Source: an uncultured Bacteroidales bacterium (GTDB lineage Bacteria > Bacteroidota > Bacteroidia > Bacteroidales > UBA932). Taken from it: a stretch of 64,000 bases of DNA. Shown here piece by piece: positions 55,397 through 64,000 of the stretch. The DNA lies in the NCBI GenBank assembly GCA_900316795.1, contig ONEF01000003.1, positions 1-64,000 on the forward strand, given 5' to 3'. Within the stretch, counting starts at the first letter, position 1. Each line of letters starts with the position of its first letter. A program made the translations under genes and the position numbers. The notes beneath the pieces were generated by a model. That model had not been told where the DNA came from. It ran no database searches and saw only the letters and a list, made by a program, of their open reading frames with translations.

Positions 55397-56083
55397 ATGA
55401 AAAAGATAGTTGTTTTGAGCGGAGCGGGCATCAGCGCTGAAAGCGGAATCAAGACATTCCGGGACAGCGACGGACTTTGGGAGAACTACCCTGTAGAAGA
55501 AGTGGCCACCGCTGACAGCTGGTACACCTACGGACGGAAAGCTCTGATGCTGGAATTCTACAACCAGAGAAGAAGAGACCTCAAGACAAGAGAACCCAAC
55601 CTTGCCCACAAGATAGTCGCTGAGCTGGAGAAAAACTTCCAAGTAACTGTTGCAACCCAGAACATTGACAATCTCCACGAAAGGGCCGGAAGCACCAGCA
55701 TCATACACCTCCACGGAGAACTTACCAAGGCAAGAGGAGAGTATTCAGATTATTACAGCGCTACAGACATAGGCTATGACGATATTGTCCTCGGAGACAA
55801 GAATTCCAAGGGAGAGCAGCTCAGGCCGCACATAGTGTGGTTCGGGGAGGCTGTCCCTGAACTTGACAAAGCAGCACGTGCCGTCCAGCAGGCTGACATC
55901 CTGATTGTAATCGGGACAAGCCTGGCTGTATATCCGGCTGCCGGGTTGATACACTACACATCTCCCGGATGCGAGGTTTACCTTGTGGATCCGAAGGATG
56001 TGGCATCCAGCGCAAAATTCACGCACATCAAGGAAAAAGCCACGGTGGGAATGCAAAAGCTGAAGGAGATGCTTGTCGGATGA
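55397..56083 (+). CDS. cobB: Sir2-family NAD-dependent deacylase
   Basis: A 228-residue sirtuin that removes acyl groups from lysine using NAD. NAD site GAGISAESGIKTFRDSDG is at residues about 9-26; TQNIDNLHERAGS and HLHGEL with the catalytic His follow. The usual four zinc cysteines are absent, as in other Bacteroidota sirtuins. FGEAVPELDKA and IGTSLAVYPAAGL complete the fold. It is 4 nt after the ATPase gene, an operon-like spacing. Confidence 0.9.
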   Translation: MKKIVVLSGAGISAESGIKTFRDSDGLWENYPVEEVATADSWYTYGRKALMLEFYNQRRRDLKTREPNLAHKIVAELEKNFQVTVATQNIDNLHERAGSTSIIHLHGELTKARGEYSDYYSATDIGYDDIVLGDKNSKGEQLRPHIVWFGEAVPELDKAARAVQQADILIVIGTSLAVYPAAGLIHYTSPGCEVYLVDPKDVASSAKFTHIKEKATVGMQKLKEMLVG

Positions 56084-56150
56084 CAAATCGCCGAGCAGCA
56101 AAGAGAAAACACACAAGAATAAGATATAACAAAATACAACACACACATTT

Positions 56151-59100
56151 ATGAGATTAAAAGCATTACTTCTGACAGCCATAGCCGGCATTATCATGTT
56201 TGCCGGCTGTGCGCAGGAAGATCATCAGGACATTCCTTATCTCGATCTGAGCGGCCTACCTTCAGACGCAGTTCTGAATTTCAGCGCCGATGCGTCTTCC
56301 CAGACTTTCACAATTGTCACCAACAGGCCTTGGCATGTTGACATTGACGATATATGGATCAATGTTGAGCCGGCCAGCGGACCTGCTTCCACCCAGCCTC
56401 AGGAAATCAGGGTCACTGTCCTCAGCAATGAGTATTTCAACAGGACGGCCAGCGTAAAAGTTTCCCTGGACTATGACTACAGAACCATTACCGTCAACCA
56501 GGTAGGCGGATGGGGAGACCCTGAGGACATGGTCATATACAAGAACAACTTTGACAAGGAAGCCGCCACACAGTCCTACGGAACTTCCGGAACCAGCTGG
56601 CCTTACACGGACCAGAGCGACTGCTGGAAGAACGAGGAAGGAACCGGAATAGAAAACATCGCATACACAGTCAGCGGCATCTCCGTCCGTAACAACAGCA
56701 ACTCCAACGGCAACTATTCTGACTACGAGGGCAGCGGTACCAATAACCTGTTCTTCGGAACCAGAGGAGGTTTCAAGGTAGCTAACTTGAACGTAGAAGG
56801 CAAGGGCCAGGACTTTCAGCTTACGTTCGGAAGCGAGAAATACCAGGCAAACGGTTCTTCCGTATTCGATCCTTCAGAATTCCATGTATGGGTAGGAAAT
56901 GACGAGGATCACATGGTTGAGGTGGAATACAGTTTCCCTTCATCTTTCAAGGACGGAAGATGGGATCTGGCAACTTCAGTGTTCACCATTCCTGAAGGCA
57001 CAACCACCCTCTGCATCTACTTCAAGGCAGACATCGCCAGCGCCTACAGATTGGATGATGTCAACCTCAGCGTTTCTACCAGTGCAGGAACTCCACTCAA
57101 CTTTGACGAAGGCACAAATCCTGACGGAGGCGGTGGAGGACAAAGCGGAACCATCCTCTACTACAACAACTTTGACAAAGCCCAGGCTACCCAGACATAC
57201 GGAACCGGCACAAGCTGGCCTTACACAGACCAGAGCGACTGCTGGAAGAACCAGACAGGAGAAGGTGCCGCCAATGTAGAGTACTATGCTACAGGCGTTA
57301 CCGTTAGAGCAAACAGCGCATCTGACGGCTCCTACTCAGACTACGCAGGTTCCGGAATGAACAACCTGTTCTTCGGAAGGGACGGCATGTTCAAGATCAA
57401 GGGCATAACCACACTTCCAGACAAACTGAACTACAAGATAACCTTCGGTTCAGAGAAGTACCTGAACCAGGGAGACAGCAACTTCAACCCTCAGGAATTC
57501 CATGTATATGTAGGCAAGGACACTCTCAAGTGGGTGGAAATCAGCTACCAGTTTGCCAATGGCCTGAAGAGCGGAAGATGGGATCTGGCAGATGCCACCA
57601 TTACCATCCCTGCACAGACTGGAGAACTCTACTTCAGAATCCAGGCAGATGTGGCAAGCGCCTACAGGCTGGATGACTTCAAGGTAGAAGTTTCCGAGGA
57701 AAGCGGCCAGGCCATAGACTTTGAGCAGGGAATCGACCTCGACGGTGGAGGAGACCAGCCTGGAGATGAAACCGTTGTATATTTCAACGATTTTGACAAG
57801 ACCAAGGCGACCCAGACATACGGAACCGGCAACAGCTGGCCGTTTACAGACCAGAGCGACTGCTGGAAGAACCATACGGGAGAAGGCACAGTCAATGTAG
57901 GATACTATGCTACAGGCATAACGGTAAGAGCCAACAGCGCTTCTGACGGATCCTACTCAGACTACTCAGGATCAGGAGTCAACAACCTGTTCTTCGGAAC
58001 AAACGGCATGTTCAAGATCAAGAACATCACTCCTGCATCCGGAAAACTGAACTACAAGATAACCTTCGGTTCCGAGAAATATCTCAACCAGGGAGACAGC
58101 AACTTCAACCCTCAGGAATTCCATGTCTATGTAGGACAGGACACTGTAAGGTGGGTTGAAATCTCCTACCGCTTCCCTAACGGCCTTAAGAGCGGAAGAT
58201 GGGATCTGGCAGAAGCCACAATCACCATACCTGCCGGAACCAACGGGCTCTATTTCAGAATCCAGGCCGATGTGGCAAGCGCCTACAGACTGGACGATTT
58301 CAAAGTGGTGGTTTCAGAGGAACAGGGAACTGTCATAGACTTCTCCCAGGGAGTCATACTCGACGATGACAGCGGAGATGACCAGCCTGATGATCCTGGT
58401 ACCACCTATACTTACCGTAAGGTAAGCCGCGTGACAAGCGGAAAGGCATATCTGATAGTCACTACAGACGGCAAGGTTGCCGCAGGGCCGGTTCCAGCCA
58501 ACAAGAATTTCGGCTATCTGCCTAAGGTTGATGTATCTGCATCCAACGATGTGATTACAACCACTACAGACGCCAACGAATTTGTTTTTGAAGAAATTCA
58601 GATCCCTGGCTCAGTCAGCAACGAAATTTTCTACACTATCAGGCAGAAAGACGGAAGATACCTGTATATGTCCGGAACCTACACCAGTGCCAACGTAAGC
58701 GCCACCCCGACTGAGGGTCAGGAATGGACTGTAACTTCCGGACAGACGGAAAGTGACGGCCTGTATATTAGAAATGCAAGCAAGGGCAAGTGGATGCAGT
58801 ATAGTACAACCCATTCATCCTGGGGAGTATATGATTCACCTCAGGACGGAGCTTTGATGCCTCATCTTTACGAGAGGGTTGACGATGGTGGAGAAACTCC
58901 AGGCGGAGACGATGTAACCCCAGGTGGAGATGACACCGGAAGCGAAATAAGCTGGACTGTCGGTTCTGACTACCAGACCTGGACGGCAGAGACGGACCAG
59001 ACCTACGGTGCCGGATTCTATGCCCAGGACAACTCCATTAAAGTTGCTTACTACAAGAATACCAGCAGCTCAAATCCTGTAACTGCAAACAACGACCACA

Positions 59101-59363
59101 TACGAATCTACAAGTATTCCGTACTGGTGATTACCCCTACCGGCGGCAAGAAGGTCAAGAAAGTTGTCCTTGAAACTACCGGAGCCAGCAACACATCAGA
59201 AATGGCAATCATTTCACCTGCTCCGGGACCGGACGGAAGCGGTGCAACCGCAACTGCCTCCGGCACAACGATCACCTGGACAGGAACAGCCGGAACTCCT
59301 TGGATTGCCAAGGCTGACAACGGACAGGTAAGGGTAAAGAAACTTACTGTAACTCTTGAATAG
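56151..59363 (+). CDS. BACON-domain lipoprotein with three repeated modules
   Basis: A 1070-residue surface lipoprotein with lipobox MFAGCAQ near residue 20. A BACON-like domain spans about 35-122 (TNRPWHVDIDDIWINVEPAS). Three copies of a 205-residue module begin near 127, 334 and 541, each with FDK..ATQ.YGT..SWPYTDQSDCWKN, then FGSEKY and FHVYVG, and end in SAYRLDD; copies two and three are strongly alike at DNA level (57152-57740 and 57773-58356). Two further beta modules fill about 752-910 and 934-1070. The modules look like jelly-roll binding domains. The GTG-started nuclease gene begins 3 nt after the stop, so it heads an operon. Confidence 0.8.
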   Translation: MRLKALLLTAIAGIIMFAGCAQEDHQDIPYLDLSGLPSDAVLNFSADASSQTFTIVTNRPWHVDIDDIWINVEPASGPASTQPQEIRVTVLSNEYFNRTASVKVSLDYDYRTITVNQVGGWGDPEDMVIYKNNFDKEAATQSYGTSGTSWPYTDQSDCWKNEEGTGIENIAYTVSGISVRNNSNSNGNYSDYEGSGTNNLFFGTRGGFKVANLNVEGKGQDFQLTFGSEKYQANGSSVFDPSEFHVWVGNDEDHMVEVEYSFPSSFKDGRWDLATSVFTIPEGTTTLCIYFKADIASAYRLDDVNLSVSTSAGTPLNFDEGTNPDGGGGGQSGTILYYNNFDKAQATQTYGTGTSWPYTDQSDCWKNQTGEGAANVEYYATGVTVRANSASDGSYSDYAGSGMNNLFFGRDGMFKIKGITTLPDKLNYKITFGSEKYLNQGDSNFNPQEFHVYVGKDTLKWVEISYQFANGLKSGRWDLADATITIPAQTGELYFRIQADVASAYRLDDFKVEVSEESGQAIDFEQGIDLDGGGDQPGDETVVYFNDFDKTKATQTYGTGNSWPFTDQSDCWKNHTGEGTVNVGYYATGITVRANSASDGSYSDYSGSGVNNLFFGTNGMFKIKNITPASGKLNYKITFGSEKYLNQGDSNFNPQEFHVYVGQDTVRWVEISYRFPNGLKSGRWDLAEATITIPAGTNGLYFRIQADVASAYRLDDFKVVVSEEQGTVIDFSQGVILDDDSGDDQPDDPGTTYTYRKVSRVTSGKAYLIVTTDGKVAAGPVPANKNFGYLPKVDVSASNDVITTTTDANEFVFEEIQIPGSVSNEIFYTIRQKDGRYLYMSGTYTSANVSATPTEGQEWTVTSGQTESDGLYIRNASKGKWMQYSTTHSSWGVYDSPQDGALMPHLYERVDDGGETPGGDDVTPGGDDTGSEISWTVGSDYQTWTAETDQTYGAGFYAQDNSIKVAYYKNTSSSNPVTANNDHIRIYKYSVLVITPTGGKKVKKVVLETTGASNTSEMAIISPAPGPDGSGATATASGTTITWTGTAGTPWIAKADNGQVRVKKLTVTLE

Positions 59364-59365
59364 CC

Positions 59366-60583
59366 GTGAAACCAGCAAGAAACATACTGCTTGCGGCGCT
59401 GCTGGCAACAACCATGTTGCTGGCAGCAGCATGCGGCGGCGGTAGCAGCAGTGGCAGCGGTGACGGTGGAAAAGAAACTCCGGTTACTCCCGATGCCGTT
59501 GTGTCTGTTGCTTTCAGGTCTGTTGAGGTTGAGTATAACAAGGGCAGCCAGTTCATCAACATATCTGCCAGCGGTTCCTGGAAACTGACTTCTTCCGCCG
59601 ACTGGCTGACAATCAGCCCGTCAAAGGACAACGGAAAAACGGCTGAAGGCAGCGGGAATACCACAAGCGTTTCTGTATCCTACACTGAAAACACTTCCTC
59701 CTCAGACAGGACTGCAACCTTGAAGTTGACTTCTTCAGGCAAAACTGCAACTGCAACCTTGACACAGAAAGGCAAAGAGGCTACTCCGGATACGCCTTCC
59801 ACTCCCGGAACATCTCCGGGATGGCTGGAGCTTCCTGAGGTGCTGAGCGGCACAAACCACAAGTTCGTGTCACACAAATTCGCTTCAGCCGGAAGGACCA
59901 TAAGAAGCTTCTCATACGACTGGAGCACTCCGGACCTTGTAGCCCATTGGGTAGCATACCCTCTTAACAAGGCTCTGATAGGTACAGGAAACAGGACAGA
60001 CCTCTGGGCTTACGATCCACAGCTTACTACCGCAGAACAGCCGACACTGTTCAGCGCCTATAAAGGCGGATATGACAGAGGCCACCAGATTCCTTCCGCT
60101 GACAGACTTACCTACGCGGACAATGTCAAGACGTTTTACTTTACAAACATGACACCTCAGCTCAACAGCCTCAACGGACAGATCTGGGCAACTGCCGAGA
60201 GCAAAGTCAGAGGCTGGGCTTCCAGCTGCGACACGCTTTACGTTGTAACAGGCTGTGTAGTAAAAGGAAGCACCAAGAAGGCCTATGACAACAACGGAAA
60301 GGCCGTAACGGTCCCCGTCGGTTACTACAAAGCTGTTCTGAGATATGTCAAAAACGGAACTCTGGGTTACAGCGGTTATATGGGACTGGCTATGTACTTT
60401 GAACACAAGGCTTATTCCCAGTCCAACATAACCAAATCCATGACTGACATCGTGATGAGCATAGACGCCCTGGAAGCCAAGATCGGAGTGGACTTGTTCC
60501 CGAACCTGGCTACGGTTGCCGGAAAGACAGTTTCTGACAATGTTGAGAAAGAAGACCCTACAAAAGTTTCTTACTGGTGGTAA
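59366..60583 (+). CDS. Lipoprotein DNA/RNA non-specific endonuclease (NucA/EndA family)
   Basis: A 405-residue lipoprotein starting at GTG 59366, with lipobox LLAAACGGG. Residues about 48-130 are a BACON domain (SASGSWKLTSSADWLTISPS). The nuclease domain (about 155-390) has D237-R-G-H240 in YDRGHQIPSADR, followed by TNMTPQLNSLNGQIWATAES, the metal-binding Asn region. It should cut DNA and RNA at the cell surface. Spacing of 2 nt from the BACON lipoprotein and 10 nt to the next gene shows co-transcription. Confidence 0.92.
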   Translation: MKPARNILLAALLATTMLLAAACGGGSSSGSGDGGKETPVTPDAVVSVAFRSVEVEYNKGSQFINISASGSWKLTSSADWLTISPSKDNGKTAEGSGNTTSVSVSYTENTSSSDRTATLKLTSSGKTATATLTQKGKEATPDTPSTPGTSPGWLELPEVLSGTNHKFVSHKFASAGRTIRSFSYDWSTPDLVAHWVAYPLNKALIGTGNRTDLWAYDPQLTTAEQPTLFSAYKGGYDRGHQIPSADRLTYADNVKTFYFTNMTPQLNSLNGQIWATAESKVRGWASSCDTLYVVTGCVVKGSTKKAYDNNGKAVTVPVGYYKAVLRYVKNGTLGYSGYMGLAMYFEHKAYSQSNITKSMTDIVMSIDALEAKIGVDLFPNLATVAGKTVSDNVEKEDPTKVSYWW

Positions 60584-60593
60584 TTAGACAATT

Positions 60594-61691
60594 ATGAAAA
60601 GACTACTGGCATACAACATAGCATTGCTTCTTGTTTCCGTGCTGTTTATTGCAAACAGCCCGGACTGCTCTGCACAGCAGAAACTCAGAAGCTATGTGAT
60701 AGGATTCTACAATCTGGAGAATCTGTTTGACACTTATCACGATGACGGCAAGAACGACTTCGAGTATCTTCCGGACGGAGCCAACCAATGGACCGAGGTC
60801 AAGTACAAGAAGAAATTGGAGAATATGGCCAAGGTGATAAGAGCCATGAAGGAAGACAACAAAGTCTATCACGCCGTGCTCGGAGTGAGCGAGATTGAGA
60901 ACCGCCACGTTCTGGAAGACCTTGTAAACGACCCTCAGATAGAGGATGCCGGATTCCAGATCGTTCATTTTGACGGACCCGATTTCAGAGGAGTGGATGT
61001 GGCTCTGCTTTATCGGCCGAACGCCTTTGAGCTTCTGGATGAGGAAAGCATTCCTTTCGACTTCAACTCCGACAAGATAGAATTCTCTCTTGATTCAGCC
61101 GGCAAGGCTGCTTTCCGCACAAGAGACATTCTGATGGCAAGAGGACTTCTGGGAGGAGAGATGTTCGCGTTCTTCGTGGCCCACCTTCCGTCAAGGATTG
61201 GAGGAAAAGGCGGAGACCTCAGAAGCCGCGGAGCTGAAATCATCTACAAGCGTTCAGCTGAGTTGATGGAAGAGTTCCCCGGAATCAAGATAGTGGTCAT
61301 GGGTGACATGAACGACAACCCAACTGACGAGAGCATGACGGTCTATCTGAAAGGAAAGGAAGATATTGAAGACGTGAAGGAGGACGAGTTCTTTTCTCCT
61401 TTCATCTCGATGCTCAAGGCCGGGTATGGTTCACTGGCCTATCAGGGTGCCTGGAACATCTACGACCTCATCCTGGTAAACTACAATCTTGCAAAAGCCA
61501 AAAAAGGCACTTTGAAGATTGTACCGATAGTAAAGAAAAGATTCTACGGCAGGATTTTCCACAAGCCGTTTATGGCCACCGAGGAAGGGCAGTACAAAGA
61601 TGTGCCTTTGAGGACTTTCTCCAACGGAGCGTTCATAGGCGGATTCAGCGACCATTATCCTACTTATATAGTTGTAACAAATAAATATTGA
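60594..61691 (+). CDS. Exported endonuclease/exonuclease/phosphatase-fold protein
   Basis: A 365-residue protein with a signal peptide (NIALLLVSVLFIANSPDCSA-QQ). The EEP/DNase I-like fold has VIGFYNLENLFDTYHDD, GVSEIENRHVL (Glu of the metal site), VVMGDMNDNPTDE (Asp and Asn) and FIGGFSDHYPTYIV (final Asp-His). It follows the nuclease gene by 10 nt and precedes a TonB receptor by 7 nt. It may trim oligonucleotides made by the surface nuclease or release phosphate from them. Confidence 0.9.
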   Translation: MKRLLAYNIALLLVSVLFIANSPDCSAQQKLRSYVIGFYNLENLFDTYHDDGKNDFEYLPDGANQWTEVKYKKKLENMAKVIRAMKEDNKVYHAVLGVSEIENRHVLEDLVNDPQIEDAGFQIVHFDGPDFRGVDVALLYRPNAFELLDEESIPFDFNSDKIEFSLDSAGKAAFRTRDILMARGLLGGEMFAFFVAHLPSRIGGKGGDLRSRGAEIIYKRSAELMEEFPGIKIVVMGDMNDNPTDESMTVYLKGKEDIEDVKEDEFFSPFISMLKAGYGSLAYQGAWNIYDLILVNYNLAKAKKGTLKIVPIVKKRFYGRIFHKPFMATEEGQYKDVPLRTFSNGAFIGGFSDHYPTYIVVTNKY

Positions 61692-61698
61692 CAATAAT

Positions 61699-64000
61699 AT
61701 GCTAAAGAAAATTTCCTTGTTTCTAACCGCTCTGTTGTTTGCGGCATCCCTGCTTGCACAGGCTCCGACAGGCGGTGTGAAAGGAACTGTAATCAACCGC
61801 ACAGACCGTTCTGCGGTGTTCAACGCCCGCATTGCAATTCTGCAGGACAGGACTCGTGTGGCATCTGCGACCACTGACTCAGACGGAGCGTTTTCTGTTA
61901 CCGGTCTCAAGGACGGTGTATATACCCTTGTGATTGCCGCAGACAATTATGTGACTACCAGGGTGAATGTAACCGTCAACAACGGATATGTGAAAGACAT
62001 GTTCACCATATCCGTCTATCCGGTCATCAGAAGGGCGGAAACTGAAGTCGATGAGGAAATGGCGGACTTTGACCTGGATGACTCAGGTTATCACGATGAC
62101 CCTACAATCCTCTACGGACAGAACGACGTGTTCAACAACCAGGCCGGATACAACTTCTCGTCAGTAAGATTCAAGCCAAGAGGCTTCAACAGCGAGGCCC
62201 AGGACGTCCATCTGGCAGGAATAAAGATGAACGACGCCATAACAGGCTATTCACCGTTCTCCCTGTGGAGCGGATTGAATGAAGCCACCAGAACCAAATA
62301 TTCTGTCAATGGAGCCGATGTTTCCGACTATGGCTTCGGAGGTTACAACGGTCTTACCAACATCCCCGCAAACGCTTCCAATGTACGCAAGGGATGGAGG
62401 GGAAGCGTAATGACCAACAGCAGCCTCTACAGGATGAGACTGATGCTCACATACGCTTCCGGAGTTCTGGACAACGGCTGGGCATACGCGTTCAGCGTTT
62501 CTGCAAGACTTGGAGGAAACGACTGGATCAACGGGGTTTATTACCGCTCATTCGGCTACTATGGCAGTGTTGAAAAAAGTTTTGGCAAATCTCACAAACT
62601 TGGTTTCACGTTCCTTGGCACTCCGGGAAGGAGAGGTGCCCAGAACGCTTCTACCCAGGAAGTGTATGACCTGATGGGAGACAACCTCTACAACTCCAAC
62701 TGGGGCTACCAGAACGGCAAGAGAAGAAATGCAAGAGAAAGAAGGACCCATGAGCCTATCGCCATACTGAAGTACGACTATACTCCAAATGACAACTTCA
62801 AGGCTTCCCTGACAACTCTCTACAGGTTCGGAAAGAACGGATATACCGCTATGGATTGGTACGATGCCGCCGACCCGAGACCTGACTACTACCGTAACCT
62901 GCCTTCTTATTTCTGGATGGAGAACACAGACTACAACCGTCTGAACTATCAGAAATACCTCTGGGCAAAAGACTCCTGGGAACAGAATGTGAAGAACATC
63001 GCCCACATAGACTGGGACAGGCTGATAAATGTCAACAAGACAAGTGTTACCGCCAGTGGACTGAGATCGAAATATGTCCTTGAAGAGAGGAGAGTTGACC
63101 AGAAAGACCTCAACTTCGGAGGCAACATGAGGTGGAGAGCCTTCAGATGGTGGACAATTACCGCCGGAGCCAGCTACAAATGGAACAAGACCGAAAACTA
63201 CAAGAGGCTGGCTGACCTTCTTGGAGGAGAGTACTTTGTGAACATAGACAACTTTGCGGAAAGAGACTATGCCGCCAACGAGGCCCTTATCCAGAACGAT
63301 TTGAACTACTTCTTCAAGCACGGACAAGCCCAGGTGCTCCATCGCGGAGACAAATATGGTTACGATTACAACGCCAACGTCCGCAACGCAACAGGCTGGA
63401 TGACATGGTCTTTCCGCTACCGCGGATTCAGGGCAGACCTGGCAGGAGAGGTGGAAAACACCAGATTCTGGAGAACCGGAAAATACCGCAAAGGACTCTT
63501 CGCCGGATTGAATGAAGACGGTTCGGAGATCATCTACAAAGGAGAGCTTATCACAAGGTACGGGCCGGACAAGAAGCCTATAACTTCATACGGCAACAGC
63601 GAAAAACTGGACTTCACCACTTACTCCGCAAAAGCTATCCTGAGCTACAGCCTTCTCGGCGGACACCGGTTCTCTGTCAGCGGAGGCTATTTCACTGAAG
63701 CTCCTCTGTTCAACAAGGCTTTCATATCGCCGAGAACAAGGAATACGGTCATACCTCATCTGGACAAGACAAAGATCACCTCGGCGGATGTGACATACTC
63801 CCTGAACAACAACCACGTGAATTTCAGACTCACAGGATTTTATGCCACACTCAAGGACCAGTCGGACCTGATGAGCCTCTATGACGACAGCCAGAATTCC
63901 TTCACCAACTTTGCAATGAGCGGCATTGACGAAAGGCATATCGGAGTGGAAATGGGATTCAAGGCCCCTATCCTTATCAGAGGGTTGTTCCTTGTAGGAG
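61699..64000 (+). CDS. TonB-dependent receptor, partial at window end
   Basis: The gene starts at ATG 61699 with signal peptide LFLTALLFAASLLA-Q and is open to the last base, over 760 codons. A carboxypeptidase-regulatory-like domain (GVKGTVINRTDRSAVFNARI, residues about 23-100) precedes a plug (NFSSVRFKPRGFNSEAQDVH) and barrel strands. It should import the products of the upstream nuclease genes. No SusD gene is seen before the window ends. Confidence 0.8.
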   Translation, partial: MLKKISLFLTALLFAASLLAQAPTGGVKGTVINRTDRSAVFNARIAILQDRTRVASATTDSDGAFSVTGLKDGVYTLVIAADNYVTTRVNVTVNNGYVKDMFTISVYPVIRRAETEVDEEMADFDLDDSGYHDDPTILYGQNDVFNNQAGYNFSSVRFKPRGFNSEAQDVHLAGIKMNDAITGYSPFSLWSGLNEATRTKYSVNGADVSDYGFGGYNGLTNIPANASNVRKGWRGSVMTNSSLYRMRLMLTYASGVLDNGWAYAFSVSARLGGNDWINGVYYRSFGYYGSVEKSFGKSHKLGFTFLGTPGRRGAQNASTQEVYDLMGDNLYNSNWGYQNGKRRNARERRTHEPIAILKYDYTPNDNFKASLTTLYRFGKNGYTAMDWYDAADPRPDYYRNLPSYFWMENTDYNRLNYQKYLWAKDSWEQNVKNIAHIDWDRLINVNKTSVTASGLRSKYVLEERRVDQKDLNFGGNMRWRAFRWWTITAGASYKWNKTENYKRLADLLGGEYFVNIDNFAERDYAANEALIQNDLNYFFKHGQAQVLHRGDKYGYDYNANVRNATGWMTWSFRYRGFRADLAGEVENTRFWRTGKYRKGLFAGLNEDGSEIIYKGELITRYGPDKKPITSYGNSEKLDFTTYSAKAILSYSLLGGHRFSVSGGYFTEAPLFNKAFISPRTRNTVIPHLDKTKITSADVTYSLNNNHVNFRLTGFYATLKDQSDLMSLYDDSQNSFTNFAMSGIDERHIGVEMGFKAPILIRGLFLVG

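Noticed and set aside
1-64000. tRNA genes and riboswitches
   Set aside because: I looked for cloverleaf patterns and T-loop sequences in the gaps and found none that I can support.

Overview
The window looks like a chromosomal segment of an uncultured Bacteroidales (Bacteroidota). The support is: many promoters with a TAnnTTTG -7 box, some with TTTG 18-19 nt upstream; BACON-domain lipoproteins; TonB-linked outer-membrane barrels with carboxypeptidase-regulatory-like plug domains; an ECF-type sigma gene beside polA; and a DUF6291 protein. I cannot fix the genus. No rRNA, tRNA, CRISPR array or intact transposase was seen.

Layout. 1-1.4 kb: debris of a mobile element (DUF6291 protein, a winged-helix remnant, an SMC-like ATPase tail). 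1.6-10.9 kb: a stress/repair island with a sigma factor, RtcB RNA ligase, DEDDh exonuclease, DNPH1-like hydrolase, RecA-fold ATPase, DUF932-like protein, PLD nuclease, AAA+ ATPase, WYL regulator and Ogt with a histone-H1-like tail. 11-18.5 kb: periplasmic redox genes (thioredoxin fold, nitroreductase, PreA, flavodoxins) and an AraC regulator. 18.5-24 kb: two copies of a cassette of three tiny genes (amphipathic peptide, one-TM peptide, zinc ribbon) next to a low-molecular-weight phosphatase and a second WYL regulator; in copy 1 the phosphatase is decapitated and the WYL gene is absent. 24.2-26.7 kb: an AT-rich insert with a 36-residue Cys-containing peptide directly before a radical SAM/SPASM enzyme, a likely RiPP locus. 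26.7-35.2 kb: LHH nuclease, envelope proteins, Ser/Thr kinase, LRR lipoprotein, YbaK, YeiH-type transporter. 35.4-56 kb: mainly housekeeping (trpS, queD, polA, rsmG, rpmH, rluD-type, ruvC, serS, rpmA, rplU, Sir2) plus two large outer-membrane barrels. 56-64 kb: a likely nucleic-acid scavenging operon (BACON lipoprotein, NucA-type nuclease, EEP-fold nuclease/phosphatase, TonB receptor cut by the window end).

How parts work together. A palindrome of the form TGCC-N5/7-GGCA sits 14 nt upstream of a TAnnTTTG-like box before the exonuclease, AAA+ ATPase, WYL1 and cassette 1 genes, with looser versions before ogt and cassette 2. This suggests one WYL-controlled regulon joining the repair island and the peptide cassettes. 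The window also carries three REP-like ~120 bp palindromes, an octamer ATCGCYGA that recurs far more often than chance on both strands, and several short tandem-repeat arrays that begin just after stop codons. All assignments come from reading the sequence; no database search was run.
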